Below the pieces are notes generated by a model. That model did not search any database. It saw nothing but the letters and a program-made list of their open reading frames with translations, and was not told where the DNA came from. 64,000 nt of DNA from Deltaproteobacteria bacterium (GTDB lineage Bacteria > Myxococcota > Kuafuiibacteriia > Kuafuiibacteriales > Kuafuiibacteriaceae), in NCBI GenBank assembly GCA_016703535.1, contig JADJBV010000001.1, positions 6,128,001 to 6,192,000 of the forward strand. Reading direction: 5' to 3'. Of the stretch, positions 8,077 to 17,137 are shown one piece after another. How positions within the stretch are numbered: the first letter of the stretch is position 1; every line of letters begins with the position of its first letter. The translations under genes were made by a program, and so were the position numbers.

Positions 8077-8426
8077 TGCGCCGACTCCTTCCCCGAGGAG
8101 CATCGATCGGGCCCCGGAGCCTCGGGGATCGAGGGGACTCCAAGGGCCTGGGCCAGCTTGACGAGGAACGCGAGCGCCGCGCCCTCGTCGCAGCCACGGT
8201 CCTTCACGACCCACTCGATCGGCGTCGAGTGCTCCCCGCAGCCCTTGTTGCACGCCCACAGGTTCTTCCGCGGGTGCACGAACAACGCCCCTGCCTGCCC
8301 GCAGAGCCGGCAGTCGCCGCGCCACTCACCGCCCTCCCACCGCTTCAGCTTCACGAGCACCAGAACCCGGATCGGGATCACCTTGTTGAGCCAAACGGCC
8401 AGATCGGGGTCGAAGCTTTGGGTCAA
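8073..8426 (-). CDS. Small CHC2-like zinc-finger protein, copy 1
   Basis: A protein of about 117 residues. The chosen start is TTG at 8426, because GGAGGT lies six bases upstream; further upstream codons lack a ribosome site. The zinc module is CRLCGQAGALF followed by WACNKGC, resembling the CHC2 finger of DnaG primases, and continues with IEWVVKDRGCDEG like the segment after the finger in the neighbouring primase (DWVMKAQGVGF). It is translationally coupled to the large primase, so it is probably an accessory subunit in primer synthesis or origin recognition. Confidence 0.7.
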   Translation of the reverse strand: MTQSFDPDLAVWLNKVIPIRVLVLVKLKRWEGGEWRGDCRLCGQAGALFVHPRKNLWACNKGCGEHSTPIEWVVKDRGCDEGAALAFLVKLAQALGVPSIPEAPGPDRCSSGKESAQ

Positions 8427-8481
8427 GGGCCACCTCCAACGAAAAGTCGTCAACGCCTTCGTTGTTCCTTTTGCGATAGTT

Positions 8482-8495
8482 GTGGTAGCTTCCAC
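8482..8495. promoter_or_regulatory. Candidate XRE operator in the divergent promoter, copy 1
   Basis: GTGGTAGCTTCCAC is palindromic at 12 of 14 positions and lies between the divergent zinc-finger/primase operon and the XRE gene. This is where a phage-like repressor would control replication genes and itself. Flanking GCGATA direct repeats are present. Binding is inferred. Confidence 0.4.
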
Positions 8496-8572
8496 GCGAT
8501 ACCGTGTCAATGGGGCTGCGGAACACATCGGGTAGCTTCGCGGGCGACGCCTTGGCGTCCACCTCGAAGGCC

Positions 8573-8983
8573 ATGCCCCTGATCCAGAAAAACCAAGACC
8601 TACGTGCCGACTTCGGCAAGCGGTTGAGGACGCTTCGACTCCAAAAGGAGATGAGCCAAAAGGAGCTCGCCTCCAAGCTTGGCCTCCAGCCTGCCCAGCT
8701 CAACAAGTACGAGAGCGGGCTCAATGCCCCACCACTCGAGAAGATCATCGAGTTGGCCGAGATCTTCGATGTGACCGTCGACTTCCTGGTCACGGGGGAT
8801 CAGGCCGCGCCCCGTCCGCTGCACCACCTCCGCTTATGGGACCGCTTTCGCGCGGTGCAGGAGCTGACGCACGAAGATCAGGAGTCGGTCATCAAAGTCC
8901 TTGATGCGCTAATCGCCCAGTCGCAAGCCGCTCTGCACGTGCGGGAGCGGGCCCAAGGCGAGCGGCGTGCACGCAGAAGATAG
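8573..8983 (+). CDS. XRE-family repressor of the element, copy 1
   Basis: An HTH_3 protein of about 136 residues. The DNA-binding domain spans FGKRLRTLRLQKEMSQKEL and the recognition helix PAQLNKYESGLNAPP, followed by an alpha-helical C-terminus with a basic tail. The ATG at 8573 is preferred because the family domain starts just after it; GTG 8504 and ATG 8510 are alternatives with no better ribosome site. It is transcribed divergently from the replication genes and forms a short operon with the ADP-ribosyltransferase-like gene 8 bp downstream. It could be an element repressor, the antitoxin half of an XRE/ART-type module, or both. Confidence 0.85.
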   Translation: MPLIQKNQDLRADFGKRLRTLRLQKEMSQKELASKLGLQPAQLNKYESGLNAPPLEKIIELAEIFDVTVDFLVTGDQAAPRPLHHLRLWDRFRAVQELTHEDQESVIKVLDALIAQSQAALHVRERAQGERRARRR

Positions 8984-8991
8984 AGCCAGCC

Positions 8992-9630
8992 ATGAACGAA
9001 GGAAGACCGCCGCGACCGCCAGATCCCGCCGAAGTCGCGCCGCAGACATTCTTCGACTACCACCGAACCGTCATCGGCTTTCATGGCACCAAGCGATCGA
9101 TCGCCAAGCGCCTCGTTGCGGGCGATCCGTTTGGCCCGAGCACCAACGATGACGACTGGCTCGGCCACGGGATCTACTTCTGGGAGTACGCGCCCCAAAA
9201 GGCCTGGTGGTGGGCAAAGCGCCGTTACGGCAGCAACGCGGCGGTCGTCGGCGCCACCATCCGACTTGGCCGGTGCCTCGACCTCCTCGACCCCGTCAAC
9301 ACCCGCCTCCTCAAGGCCGGCCACGACGAGATCCAGGCCACCTTTGCGGCCCTCGGCGCCAAGCCACCGAGGAACGCCAACACCCACAAGTACTTGGACT
9401 GCGCCGTCTTCAACCTCGTCTACGCCAAGTTGGGGAAACGAGGCTATGGCGTCGAGAGCACACGCGCGGTCTTCGTTCCCTTTCTGGGTGGAAAGCTGCC
9501 TAGAATGTGGACCAGGAGCGGAGTGTTCGAAGACTCGCACATCCAACTCTGCATTCGGGAGCCGGCCAACATCCTCGCGGTTTGGTCGGTCAAAAAGGAC
9601 GGGAGATATGGAACCGACGAAGAAGCGTGA
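8992..9630 (+). CDS. ADP-ribosyltransferase-like (PARP-fold) protein, copy 1
   Basis: A protein of 212 residues. The segment GFHGTKRSIAKRL, then DWLGHGIYFWE, resembles the PARP/ART pattern HGT...G-GIYF in which His and Tyr position NAD. Later conserved stretches are THKYLDCAVFNLVY and the Phe/Val-rich strand before GGKLPRMWTRSG. It starts 8 bp after the XRE stop and overlaps a small downstream gene, so the three form an operon like XRE-toxin modules (for example XRE-RES, whose toxin also has an ART-like fold). It may be an addiction toxin or an anti-phage effector. The fold call is by motif reading only; substrate and activity are unknown. Confidence 0.55.
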   Translation: MNEGRPPRPPDPAEVAPQTFFDYHRTVIGFHGTKRSIAKRLVAGDPFGPSTNDDDWLGHGIYFWEYAPQKAWWWAKRRYGSNAAVVGATIRLGRCLDLLDPVNTRLLKAGHDEIQATFAALGAKPPRNANTHKYLDCAVFNLVYAKLGKRGYGVESTRAVFVPFLGGKLPRMWTRSGVFEDSHIQLCIREPANILAVWSVKKDGRYGTDEEA

Positions 9631-9799
9631 GGCCCTCGTGAAGGCCCAGGTCGACGCCATCAAGGAGGGCAACATCGAGGACAAGATCCAAACGCTCATC
9701 GACATCGGAGTCCTGACCCGCGATCGCAAGCTCGCCCAGAAGTACAAGACCTGGGGCAAGACGGTCTCGAGGACCGACGTCGAAGAGCAGGCCAAGTAG
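9608..9799 (+). CDS. Small charged protein partnered with the ART-like gene, copy 1
   Basis: A 63-residue ORF starting at ATG 9608 inside the 3' end of the ART-like gene, with GGGAGAT just upstream as ribosome site. It is Lys/Glu-rich and probably helical (MEPTKKREALVKAQ, IEDKIQTLIDIGVL, then AQKYKTWGKTV). The 23-bp overlap suggests translational coupling. Family unknown. Its size and position would suit an antitoxin or cofactor for the ART-like protein. It is preserved in copy 2. Confidence 0.65.
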   Translation: MEPTKKREALVKAQVDAIKEGNIEDKIQTLIDIGVLTRDRKLAQKYKTWGKTVSRTDVEEQAK

Positions 9800-10335
9800 T
9801 CCGCCGCACTCCGTCACGCTGCCCGACTCCAAGCCGAAGCCCCTGGACCTCGGGCGCCTCCATGGCGGAGGTCGCGATGGTGGCCCCCAAAGGGGCCGCC
9901 GCGACCGCAGCCGCCGCTACAAGAAGCACGGCACTGAGCGCCCGAGGACCAGACGACCCACCTCCTCCGGCCACCGCCGCCCGAACACCGATCCCGTGGC
10001 CATCACCGACGGCCTCGCGACCACTCCGGCAAGGCCGCGGGGCGATCGGGAGGGCACCGATGGGCTGGCCGCGCAGTTTTCCGAGGCGCGGGAAATGGGC
10101 ACGGCTCGAGCGGGGGACGAAGAGGCGCGCGTGCGCGACCGCGAGGCCACCGTGGCACGCACGATCTCGGCAGGATCACCACCGGCCACCGACCAGGCGA
10201 CGCCGAACGTAGACAACCTTAGTCGCCAGCGGACGGCGCGCACGCGCGGCGACCGCGATCGGGTTGAGCGATCCGACGCGCGCTGGGCCTGCGCAGAAGA
10301 CGTCGATCAACTCCTCTCCAGCGGCCTACAGAGCA
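9800..10335. other. Non-coding stretch of copy 1 before the attC-like site
   Basis: About 540 bp of GC-rich sequence. Short frames on both strands lack convincing starts or family features. Those I compared with copy 2 are broken by two indels (near 9891 and 10105), arguing against a conserved gene. One minus-strand frame has an Ala-rich hydrophobic stretch (LLVAAAAVAAAP), but it is not preserved between copies. Confidence 0.5.
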
Positions 10336-10413
10336 GCCCAACGACTCCCGCTCAGCTGCGGCAGGACGGGCGCGCAGCGGCCGGCCGCCGTCAGCTGCAG
10401 CGTCTTGTTGGGC
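10336..10413 (-). other. Integron attC-like hairpin downstream of immunity A, copy 1
   Basis: 78 bp bounded by GCCCAAC and GTTGGGC, with self-complementary arms carrying two unpaired bases on one side. It is almost identical to the site at 2191-2269, although the flanking sequences are unrelated. It lies 142 bp beyond the immunity A stop. Confidence 0.65.
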
Positions 10414-10554
10414 TGGGCAAGCCAGGGACGGCCGAGCGGGCTCGGGAGAGGCATGCGTTCCGAACGCGAGCCGCCATCGAAGAATGGACCGGACACCTTC
10501 TTGAGCTCGGGGACACGCATTTCGACCTCTGGGCAGACTCAACTTCCAGTCGAG

Positions 10555-11055
10555 TCACGGTGCTCTGGGAGGAACCGCATAGGCAGCTGAAAAGCTCAGG
10601 AAACCGTCTACCTCAACCACAATCACAATCTCCCTCTGACCACAAACAACATGCGCCACCCCAGAGGCGCGAATCCTGTCGATATGCCCAACGCTGTCTT
10701 TGGTGGTTCCAGTGAACTCCGCGGAGATATCGCTGTGGCGTACGAAAGGTGAACTCCGGTCGCACGCCAACGGAATGGCCACGGCAACCTTTGTAAAGCG
10801 GCGAACACTGTCGAACCCAAGTCTCATCTCGACGAAGTTGCCGTCGAACAGCGCTAGTACTGTCGCGCTCGTCGAGGAATGCACGAAGCAAAGCGGCGCG
10901 GCTAGGCGAGGGAGTCTTCCAACATCGTGCTCAAGCAATTGGCCGCCTGCATCGACTCTGCACGGCTTCGCCAGGCTCACCCGCGGACCAAGGGCTACAG
11001 CCGCGAGACTGACAAGCGCAAGCAGTGCTCTGGTACCATTGCTACCTGGATTCAT
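10555..11055 (-). CDS. Putative exported immunity protein for the metalloprotease tip, copy 1
   Basis: A protein of 166 residues with an N-terminal signal peptide (ALLALVSLAAVAL, cleavage near VSLAKP) and a beta-rich body containing three Cys residues. It belongs to no family I recognise. It follows the metalloprotease tip ORF with a short overlap in the intact arrangement (see 18701-19201), so it is most likely the cognate immunity protein and acts outside the cytoplasm. In this copy the toxin frame ends early, about 118 bp before this gene starts. Confidence 0.7.
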   Translation of the reverse strand: MNPGSNGTRALLALVSLAAVALGPRVSLAKPCRVDAGGQLLEHDVGRLPRLAAPLCFVHSSTSATVLALFDGNFVEMRLGFDSVRRFTKVAVAIPLACDRSSPFVRHSDISAEFTGTTKDSVGHIDRIRASGVAHVVCGQREIVIVVEVDGFLSFSAAYAVPPRAP

Positions 11056-12141
11056 GCTGGCCCTTCACCAGCTCAACGTCATAGCAGACGAGGCCGGTCG
11101 AGTAGAGGACACACCCATCCTTCGAGTAGTACTGCTCGCGGGTGGGAAGGCGGAGCTCACGTCGAATCTTGTTCACAGCTCCTCGGTCTCACCGGGCTCC
11201 GGATCACCCGGATCAGGATCCCCAAGCGTGAAATACCGGACTCCGCCCATTACGCTTAGATCGGCCTCGGACTTCACTACTGCTCGATGGAACAGCTCAT
11301 GGAAGAAGGTGAAGCCCACGGAATGTGCTCCTACAACCGGGTCGGTTATGTTCTGTGGGCCCTTCTGGAAAGCAAAGTCGCGAAAGTCGATCTCGATAGC
11401 TCCCGGCGCGAAATTGAACGGTGTGCGAGGCGATGGGCTAGTATCACCTGGGTGGTTCACGCCCCCAGCGAAGTCGGTACCGAAAGCCTCCGAAGATCCA
11501 TTATTTGCTTCGACCTCGATGACGCTCGGATCTGCGATGGCATCAAGCAAAACGTCGCGAGCGAAAGACGAGAACCGTGGGGCCACGCTGTCTGAGGTAG
11601 ACCGAACGATCAAGTGACCGCGCTGGCACGCGGTGGCGAGGGATTCCGCTTCGGAACACACATCCAGGTCGAGACCGGTGATGAACCGAAGGGCGCTCAG
11701 AAGCTGCGCGACCTCAAGATCACCGACCTTTCGGAGACTAATCTTGCGACCCGTCGGATCCCGGTGGTTGACTGGGTCGTTCGCAAAGCCCGCGTACAGG
11801 TTGGGGCTGTCCGCGTATCCACTGGGGTCCACTTGGAGGAACAACCTGAACCCCGACGTCCGATTTTCCCCGAAAGACGACCCCTCCCTAGACGCGCGCC
11901 CCGAGGAGATCTCCCCCTCCCCCGACACGATCGCCGAGCTCCGCCACCGCAACGGCGCCGGCGACGCCTGGGCCACCGTCGGCAAGAGGAGCCCCAAAAG
12001 CAGCAAAGGCACGGCCACCCGACGCACGGGTCCGCGATGCCTCAACAGCGTTTGCAACCTAACTTGCAGAATGGCCCCCGCCCCGATCGCCAAGAGCGCG
12101 ATCACCGTGACCGCAGCGAGGATGGGCGGCGAATCAAGCAC
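11041..12141 (-). pseudogene. Displaced metalloprotease tip A behind a leader, frameshifted
   Basis: A leader of 100 codons supplied by the left end of copy 2 runs in frame into FLQVDPSGY and tip A, including the zinc motif HELFH. A one-base deletion in a GGG run near 11179 (relative to copy 2) ends the protein at 11173 after GETEEL. It thus loses the conserved C-terminal part with NKIRRELRLPTREQYY, which in related zinc-peptidase tips follows the HExxH helix and is probably needed for activity. The remaining 322-residue product is probably inactive. The run is only three bases long, so simple homopolymer miscalling is a less likely explanation. Confidence 0.75.
11824..11842 (-). other. Recombination core repeat, copy 2 (junction between tandem elements)
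   Basis: The same 19 bp as at 3680 and 19971. It joins the right end of copy 1 (tip A) to the left end of copy 2 (leader) and preserves the reading frame from leader to tip. Confidence 0.8.
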
Positions 12142-12197
12142 CGACCCAACATCTTGCCCAACTCCAAGGCCGCCGGGAAGCGGCTAAAGAGGGGGGT

Positions 12198-13226
12198 CTA
12201 CGGGCCCTCGGCGCCTTCGTCCGCCGCCTCTGCCACCGCGAGCTCGTCGCCCTCCGCCACCACCTCCCGCTTCGCCGTCGGGTGCGTCGCCGCGTGCACC
12301 TCGATCAGCTGACGGATCGAGACGTGCGTGTAGATCTGCGTCGCGTCCAGGTTCGCGTGGCCCAAGATCTCCTGGATCAGCCGCACGTCGGCACCACGCT
12401 CCAGCATCTGCGTGGCCATCGTGTGCCGAAACAGGTGGCACGAGCCGGTCTTTCCGAGCTGCGCCGCGGTCACGTATTCGCCAATGGTGTGCGTCAGGCC
12501 ATCGACCGACAGCGGCTCGCCGTACGCCGTCAGGAACAGCCGCTGCTGCTCCGGATCTACGACGTAGCCCACCCGCACCGTCCGAAGGTACCGATCGATC
12601 CAGTCCAGCGCCCGCTCCCCGATTGGCACGAAGCGGTCCTTCTTCCCCTTGCCCTGCCGCACCGTCACCGTTCGCCGCGCCGCGTCCACGTCGAAGGTCT
12701 CCAGGTTCACCAGTTCGCTGCGACGAATGCCCGTCGAGTAGAACGTCTCCATGATCGCCCGGTCCCGCACGCCGTGATCGAGCCGCGTATCGGGCTGCCC
12801 CAACACCTTCTCCATCTCCTCGTGGGTCAACACCACCCGAGGCAGCTGGTAGCCGAGCCGCGGCAGCTCGAGATCTTGGGCCGGGCTGAAGAGCACCACG
12901 TTGCGCCGGGCCAAGAAGCGAAAGAAGCCCCGCAGGTTCGAGAGCCGCGCGTATTGGCTCCGAAACGTCAGCGGCGTCCCCGATGGCTTTCGGTACTCGA
13001 ACAAGTGCCGCGCGTACCGCTCGACGATCGCCTTGGTGATCTGCGTCGGCCGCGAGAGGTCCCGGTCCGCGCACCACTGGATGAAATAGTTCAGCGTCCG
13101 ACGGCTGTTCTTGATCGTGTGCGCCGAGTAGTTCCGCGTCTCCATCCACGCGTGGTACTCCCGCGACCGCACCAAGAACCCCTCGGCATCGAACGGATCA
13201 CCGGGCGGGAGCTTCTTCGCCGGCAT
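12198..13226 (-). CDS. Tyrosine recombinase of the Rhs-tip element, copy 2
   Basis: Encodes the same 342-residue XerC-like recombinase as 4054-5082, with all catalytic residues (Arg, Lys, HxxR, His, Tyr) intact. Keeping an unchanged recombinase while the adjacent primase is frameshifted means this copy could still excise or integrate, using the 19-bp cores on either side. The start ATG again lies just beyond the primase stop. The left-end leader ORF follows 56 bp downstream on the same strand. Confidence 0.92.
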   Translation of the reverse strand: MPAKKLPPGDPFDAEGFLVRSREYHAWMETRNYSAHTIKNSRRTLNYFIQWCADRDLSRPTQITKAIVERYARHLFEYRKPSGTPLTFRSQYARLSNLRGFFRFLARRNVVLFSPAQDLELPRLGYQLPRVVLTHEEMEKVLGQPDTRLDHGVRDRAIMETFYSTGIRRSELVNLETFDVDAARRTVTVRQGKGKKDRFVPIGERALDWIDRYLRTVRVGYVVDPEQQRLFLTAYGEPLSVDGLTHTIGEYVTAAQLGKTGSCHLFRHTMATQMLERGADVRLIQEILGHANLDATQIYTHVSIRQLIEVHAATHPTAKREVVAEGDELAVAEAADEGAEGP

Positions 13227-13229
13227 CGC

Positions 13230-16222
13230 TCACTTCCCCGCCGCCGCGTGGCCGTTCAGCCCCGACTTCGACCGGGATTTGGGTCGCGCCTCCAGATGTG
13301 CACTTCCAAAACCCCCGCCAAGATCACCGAGAGCCCCGAGATCTCTCGGGAGTTCTTGACGGGGTGCGCCCCCGCCAAGGGCCCGCAGCCCCCCCGCCAT
13401 CGAGGGTGAACCCCCCGCCAAGTTGGCCTCGACCCCCGCCAAGTTGGGCGCGCGCTGGGGCCCCGCCAGGCCGTACACCAGGCGCCGCTTGCCGCCGCCG
13501 CCGTGGGCCACCAGGTACTCGAGTTCTTCGAGGCGACCGAGGTGCAAGCGGAGTTGCGTGTGCCCAAGACCCGTTCGCTCCCGCAGCTCACGGCGTGTGA
13601 AGCGCACCGCCTCGGCCTCCAGGCCCTCGCTCTTCGCTCGCTCCCGCACCATCCCCGCGCAGGCCTCCAGCACCCGCTCGGTCTGGGCCGGCAGCTCGTC
13701 GCTCCGCCCAAACAGGCTGCGAGAGAGTCGGTCCGCCATGGCGATGTCCGACTCGTTCGCTTCAATATAACGCACCACCTGCCCCAGGTGGTTCACCGTG
13801 CGGATCGGCCGCTGGTGCTGGTGAAGAAAGGCGATCGCCCGGATCAGCGTCAGGTACTTCACGTGGTCCCGCCGCGAACGGGTCCGCCGGTGATCGAAGC
13901 TCAGCTTCGGCGCGAAGGGGTTGGTCACCAACAACGGCTCCAGCAGCCGCTGCGCGTTTTGATAGAGCGCCTGCACGTGGTCCCGGGCCCGCCGCGCCAG
14001 CAGCCCCTCCAACGTCTGCGCCTCCCGCTGACGCTGGTGGATCGCCGCCGTCTGCTCCGCGCCCTCGTCCACCGTCAGCACCAGGCAACGGTTGAGCAGC
14101 TCCTCGTCCACTTCGATCGCCGTGGTGGTCATGAAGATCATCACCGGCCCCTGCACCCGGTACTCGTGGGTCAACAGCCGACCGGTTGCCGGATCTTTGC
14201 CGGTGCTCGCGATGGTCAGCGCCCCGTCGCTCTGCAGCAGCTTCAGCGCGTAAGATGCGCTCTGCGCTCCCTGCTCTTCCGCGATGGCCAAGATCTTGTG
14301 CGACAGGTCCGTCTCGCCCATGTAAAACAGGCTCTGCCCCGTCATCGCGCTGTACTGCACCCGATCTTCCTCGGGCACCAACCGCAGCACAGCGTCCATC
14401 AGCGAAGACTTCCCCGCCGCGCTCGAAGACTGAATGACCACCGCCAGCGGCGCCTCCAGCTTCCGCGACACCGCGGCCAGGTACGCCACCAGCTTGTTGG
14501 TCTCTTCGCCCACCACCCCGCTTTGATCGAAGGCCTCCAGCACCCGCTCGAGCAGCCTCGGATCCCTCAGCAACGCCAAGGCCTCGGCCCGCTCCGACTC
14601 GCTCATCGGCGCCCGAGCCTTCGCGGCCTCTGCCGCCCGCCGGTCTTCCTCGAGCAGGCCCTCGAGCCGCAGCAAGATCTTCCCGAGGTCGCCCTTGAGC
14701 ACCACCTCCTCGAGCCCGAGCTCCTCAGCCGCCTGCTTCACAAACGCGCCCCGCTGCCGAGCGCTGTACAGCTCGAGCGTGTCCACGAAGAACAGGTTCC
14801 CGCGGGACACGAAGGCGTTCAGCTTCAGCGTCGACGGCGCCGCGTCCGCCCGAAGGCCCCGCAACCGCCAACGTCGATCGCCGATCACCAACCGCACCTC
14901 ACCGTCCAGGCGCTCAAGCCCAAGCTCATCCGCCACCACCAGCGGCGCGGGCTCGGCCGCGGCCGCGATCGCCGGAGCGGCTAAAGATGGAGTCTCATCC
15001 GAAGCGACGGCGACCAGTTCGATCACCTCGCCCGTCACCGGATCGTGGGGCGGCACTTCGCCGAGGGTCCCCGGCACCACCACCGGCCGATCGCCCGCCA
15101 TCCACTGGGCCCCGCGGATCGCCGCCTCCAGCGAACGCGGAGCCGGCTTCACCTTCGAAGCGTATTCGTTCGCGTCCATCCCTTTCGGGAACAGCACCCG
15201 AAACACCTCAAATCCTCGGTGCGCCAGCTCCGGTGCAAGGCGACTTGCAGCCCTATCCCCCGCCTCGTCCCGATCGTAGGCGATCAACACCTTCCGCACC
15301 CCGGCCCGCGTCAAGGCCTCCAGCATCTCCTCCGTGAAGCCTTCCACCCCGTACGCCGAGGTCACGTTCCGAAAGCCCGCGCTCCAAAACGTCAAGGCGT
15401 CGATCAGCGCCTCGCACAAGATCACCTCGCTCGACGACTTCACCCCGGCAGGTTGAACACGCCCCGACGGCCATCCGCCCGACGCGGCAAGTACAGGTGG
15501 TCCGATCCAAACTTCACGTCCGGCCGAAGCTTCCGCCCGTAGATCTCCAGCACCTCCCCATCCTCACCGAACACCGGCACCACCAACGAACCGTTAAAGA
15601 GCTCGTGCCCACTCGGCCGCAAGATCCCCAGCCGCTGGAGCTGCGCCCGGATCGCCGCCCCCGCCTTGGTCGCCTTGCCCGGCAACCGCAGCCCCAACGA
15701 CCGGTTCGCGTGCCCGAGCTGAAACGCTTCCACCACCTCCGCCGAGTCCAGCCCCCGAGAAGCCAGGTACGCCAGCCCGTCGCCGCCTTCCCTCAACGTC
15801 CGGTGGTAGAACGTCACCGCCCGCTGCAACGTCACCACGTCCGACGCCAGCCCCACCTCGATCGCCGGCGACTCCGCAGGCGCCTCGACCACCACCTCGC
15901 TCGCAGCCTCGACCACCGCCGCACCCGGAGCGGCTAAAGGAGGAAGCTTCTCCTCGAGCACCGCAACAGCCTCGCGAAAGCCCACGCCCTGCGCCTTCAT
16001 CACCCAGTCGATCACCGAGCCGCCCGTCTGGCAGGCACCAAAGCAATGCCAAAGCCCCTTCGCGGGGCTCACGATCAACGAGGGCGTCGACTCCGAGTGA
16101 AACGGACACAGCCCCTTCAAGTTGTCGCTCGTCCCCACCAGCCTCACGCCGTGCGACTCCACCAGCCCGCGGATCGCCACCTCACGCTTGATCCGATCGA
16201 TCGTCGTCTCGGGGATGCTCAC
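13230..16222 (-). pseudogene. Primase-ATPase gene, copy 2, split by a frameshift
   Basis: Same gene as 5086-8076, but a CCCCC run has become CCCC near 15444. The reading frame therefore breaks after about 260 residues, inside the Toprim part. The N-terminal piece keeps the CHC2 finger; the C-terminal piece (13230-15443) keeps the ATPase. Near the 3' end two further C-run indels cancel out, replacing VHPRWRG of copy 1 with GSPSMAGG. Either this copy is dead and depends on copy 1, or the C-run is a base-calling error. Confidence 0.7.
13312..13443 (-). repeat. Iteron-like repeats with hairpin, copy 2
   Basis: Same array as 5168-5296. Here the second repeat is the perfect form CCCCCGCCAAG (copy 1 has CCTCCGCCAAG), and extra C bases precede two repeats. 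The CCCGAGA-TC-TCTCGGG hairpin is retained. Confidence 0.4.
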
Positions 16223-16572
16223 TGCGCCGACTCCTTCCCCGAGGAGCATCGATCGGGCCCCGGAGCCTCGGGGATCGAGGGGACTCCAAGGGCCTGGGCC
16301 AGCTTGACGAGGAACGCGAGCGCCGCGCCCTCGTCGCAGCCACGGTCCTTCACGACCCACTCGATCGGCGTCGAGTGCTCCCCGCAGCCCTTGTTGCACG
16401 CCCACAGGTTCTTCCGCGGGTGCACGAACAACGCCCCTGCCTGCCCGCAGAGCCGGCAGTCGCCGCGCCACTCACCGCCCTCCCACCGCTTCAGCTTCAC
16501 GAGCACCAGAACCCGGATCGGGATCACCTTGTTGAGCCAAACGGCCAGATCGGGGTCGAAGCTTTGGGTCAA
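16219..16572 (-). CDS. Small CHC2-like zinc-finger protein, copy 2
   Basis: Same product as 8073-8426: the zinc module CRLCGQAG...WACNKGC and the following helix, started at TTG 16572 with GGAGGT upstream. Its stop overlaps the GTG of the broken primase. It should still be made in this copy. Confidence 0.7.
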   Translation of the reverse strand: MTQSFDPDLAVWLNKVIPIRVLVLVKLKRWEGGEWRGDCRLCGQAGALFVHPRKNLWACNKGCGEHSTPIEWVVKDRGCDEGAALAFLVKLAQALGVPSIPEAPGPDRCSSGKESAQ

Positions 16573-16627
16573 GGGCCACCTCCAACGAAAAGTCGTCAAC
16601 GCCTTCGTTGTTCCTTTTGCGATAGTT

Positions 16628-16641
16628 GTGGTAGCTTCCAC
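16628..16641. promoter_or_regulatory. Candidate XRE operator, copy 2
   Basis: The same GTGGTAGCTTCCAC imperfect palindrome as at 8482-8495, in the divergent promoter of copy 2. Confidence 0.4.
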
Positions 16642-16718
16642 GCGATACCGTGTCAATGGGGCTGCGGAACACATCGGGTAGCTTCGCGGGCGACGCCTTG
16701 GCGTCCACCTCGAAGGCC

Positions 16719-17129
16719 ATGCCCCTGATCCAGAAAAACCAAGACCTACGTGCCGACTTCGGCAAGCGGTTGAGGACGCTTCGACTCCAAAAGGAGATGA
16801 GCCAAAAGGAGCTCGCCTCCAAGCTTGGCCTCCAGCCTGCCCAGCTCAACAAGTACGAGAGCGGGCTCAATGCCCCACCACTCGAGAAGATCATCGAGTT
16901 GGCCGAGATCTTCGATGTGACCGTCGACTTCCTGGTCACGGGGGATCAGGCCGCGCCCCGTCCGCTGCACCACCTCCGCTTATGGGACCGCTTTCGCGCG
17001 GTGCAGGAGCTGACGCACGAAGATCAGGAGTCGGTCATCAAAGTCCTTGATGCGCTAATCGCCCAGTCGCAAGCCGCTCTGCACGTGCGGGAGCGGGCCC
17101 AAGGCGAGCGGCGTGCACGCAGAAGATAG
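16719..17129 (+). CDS. XRE-family repressor of the element, copy 2
   Basis: Same product as 8573-8983: an HTH_3 domain with MSQKEL and QLNKYESG helices. Two identical repressors from the tandem elements would act on both operators, so they should hold both copies in the same regulatory state. Confidence 0.85.
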   Translation: MPLIQKNQDLRADFGKRLRTLRLQKEMSQKELASKLGLQPAQLNKYESGLNAPPLEKIIELAEIFDVTVDFLVTGDQAAPRPLHHLRLWDRFRAVQELTHEDQESVIKVLDALIAQSQAALHVRERAQGERRARRR

Positions 17130-17137
17130 AGCCAGCC

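Larger units (their letters stand above)
3699..11842 (-). mobile_element. Rhs-tip integrative element, copy 1 (8144 bp)
   Basis: It is bounded by the 19-bp core repeats at 3680 and 11824. In minus-strand order it carries toxin tip A, immunity A, an attC-like site, the plus-strand XRE/ART-like/small-ORF operon, a zinc-finger protein, primase, tyrosine recombinase and the 100-codon leader. It is nearly identical to copy 2 (a few substitutions plus indels, mostly in C/G runs). In this copy the primase is intact, while tip A carries a 1-bp deletion. Recombinase, primase and repressor together look like a small integrative mobilisable element or phage-satellite-like element. No capsid, conjugation or relaxase gene was seen. 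Confidence 0.85.

Noticed and set aside
8073..8528. Longer zinc-finger protein starting at 8528
   Set aside because: The first 34 residues overlap the operator/promoter region and lack a ribosome site, whereas TTG 8426 has GGAGGT at good spacing.
9696..10243. Minus-strand small exported protein in the element's non-coding stretch
   Set aside because: The hydrophobic Ala-rich frame is broken by indels between the two copies and has no clear start.
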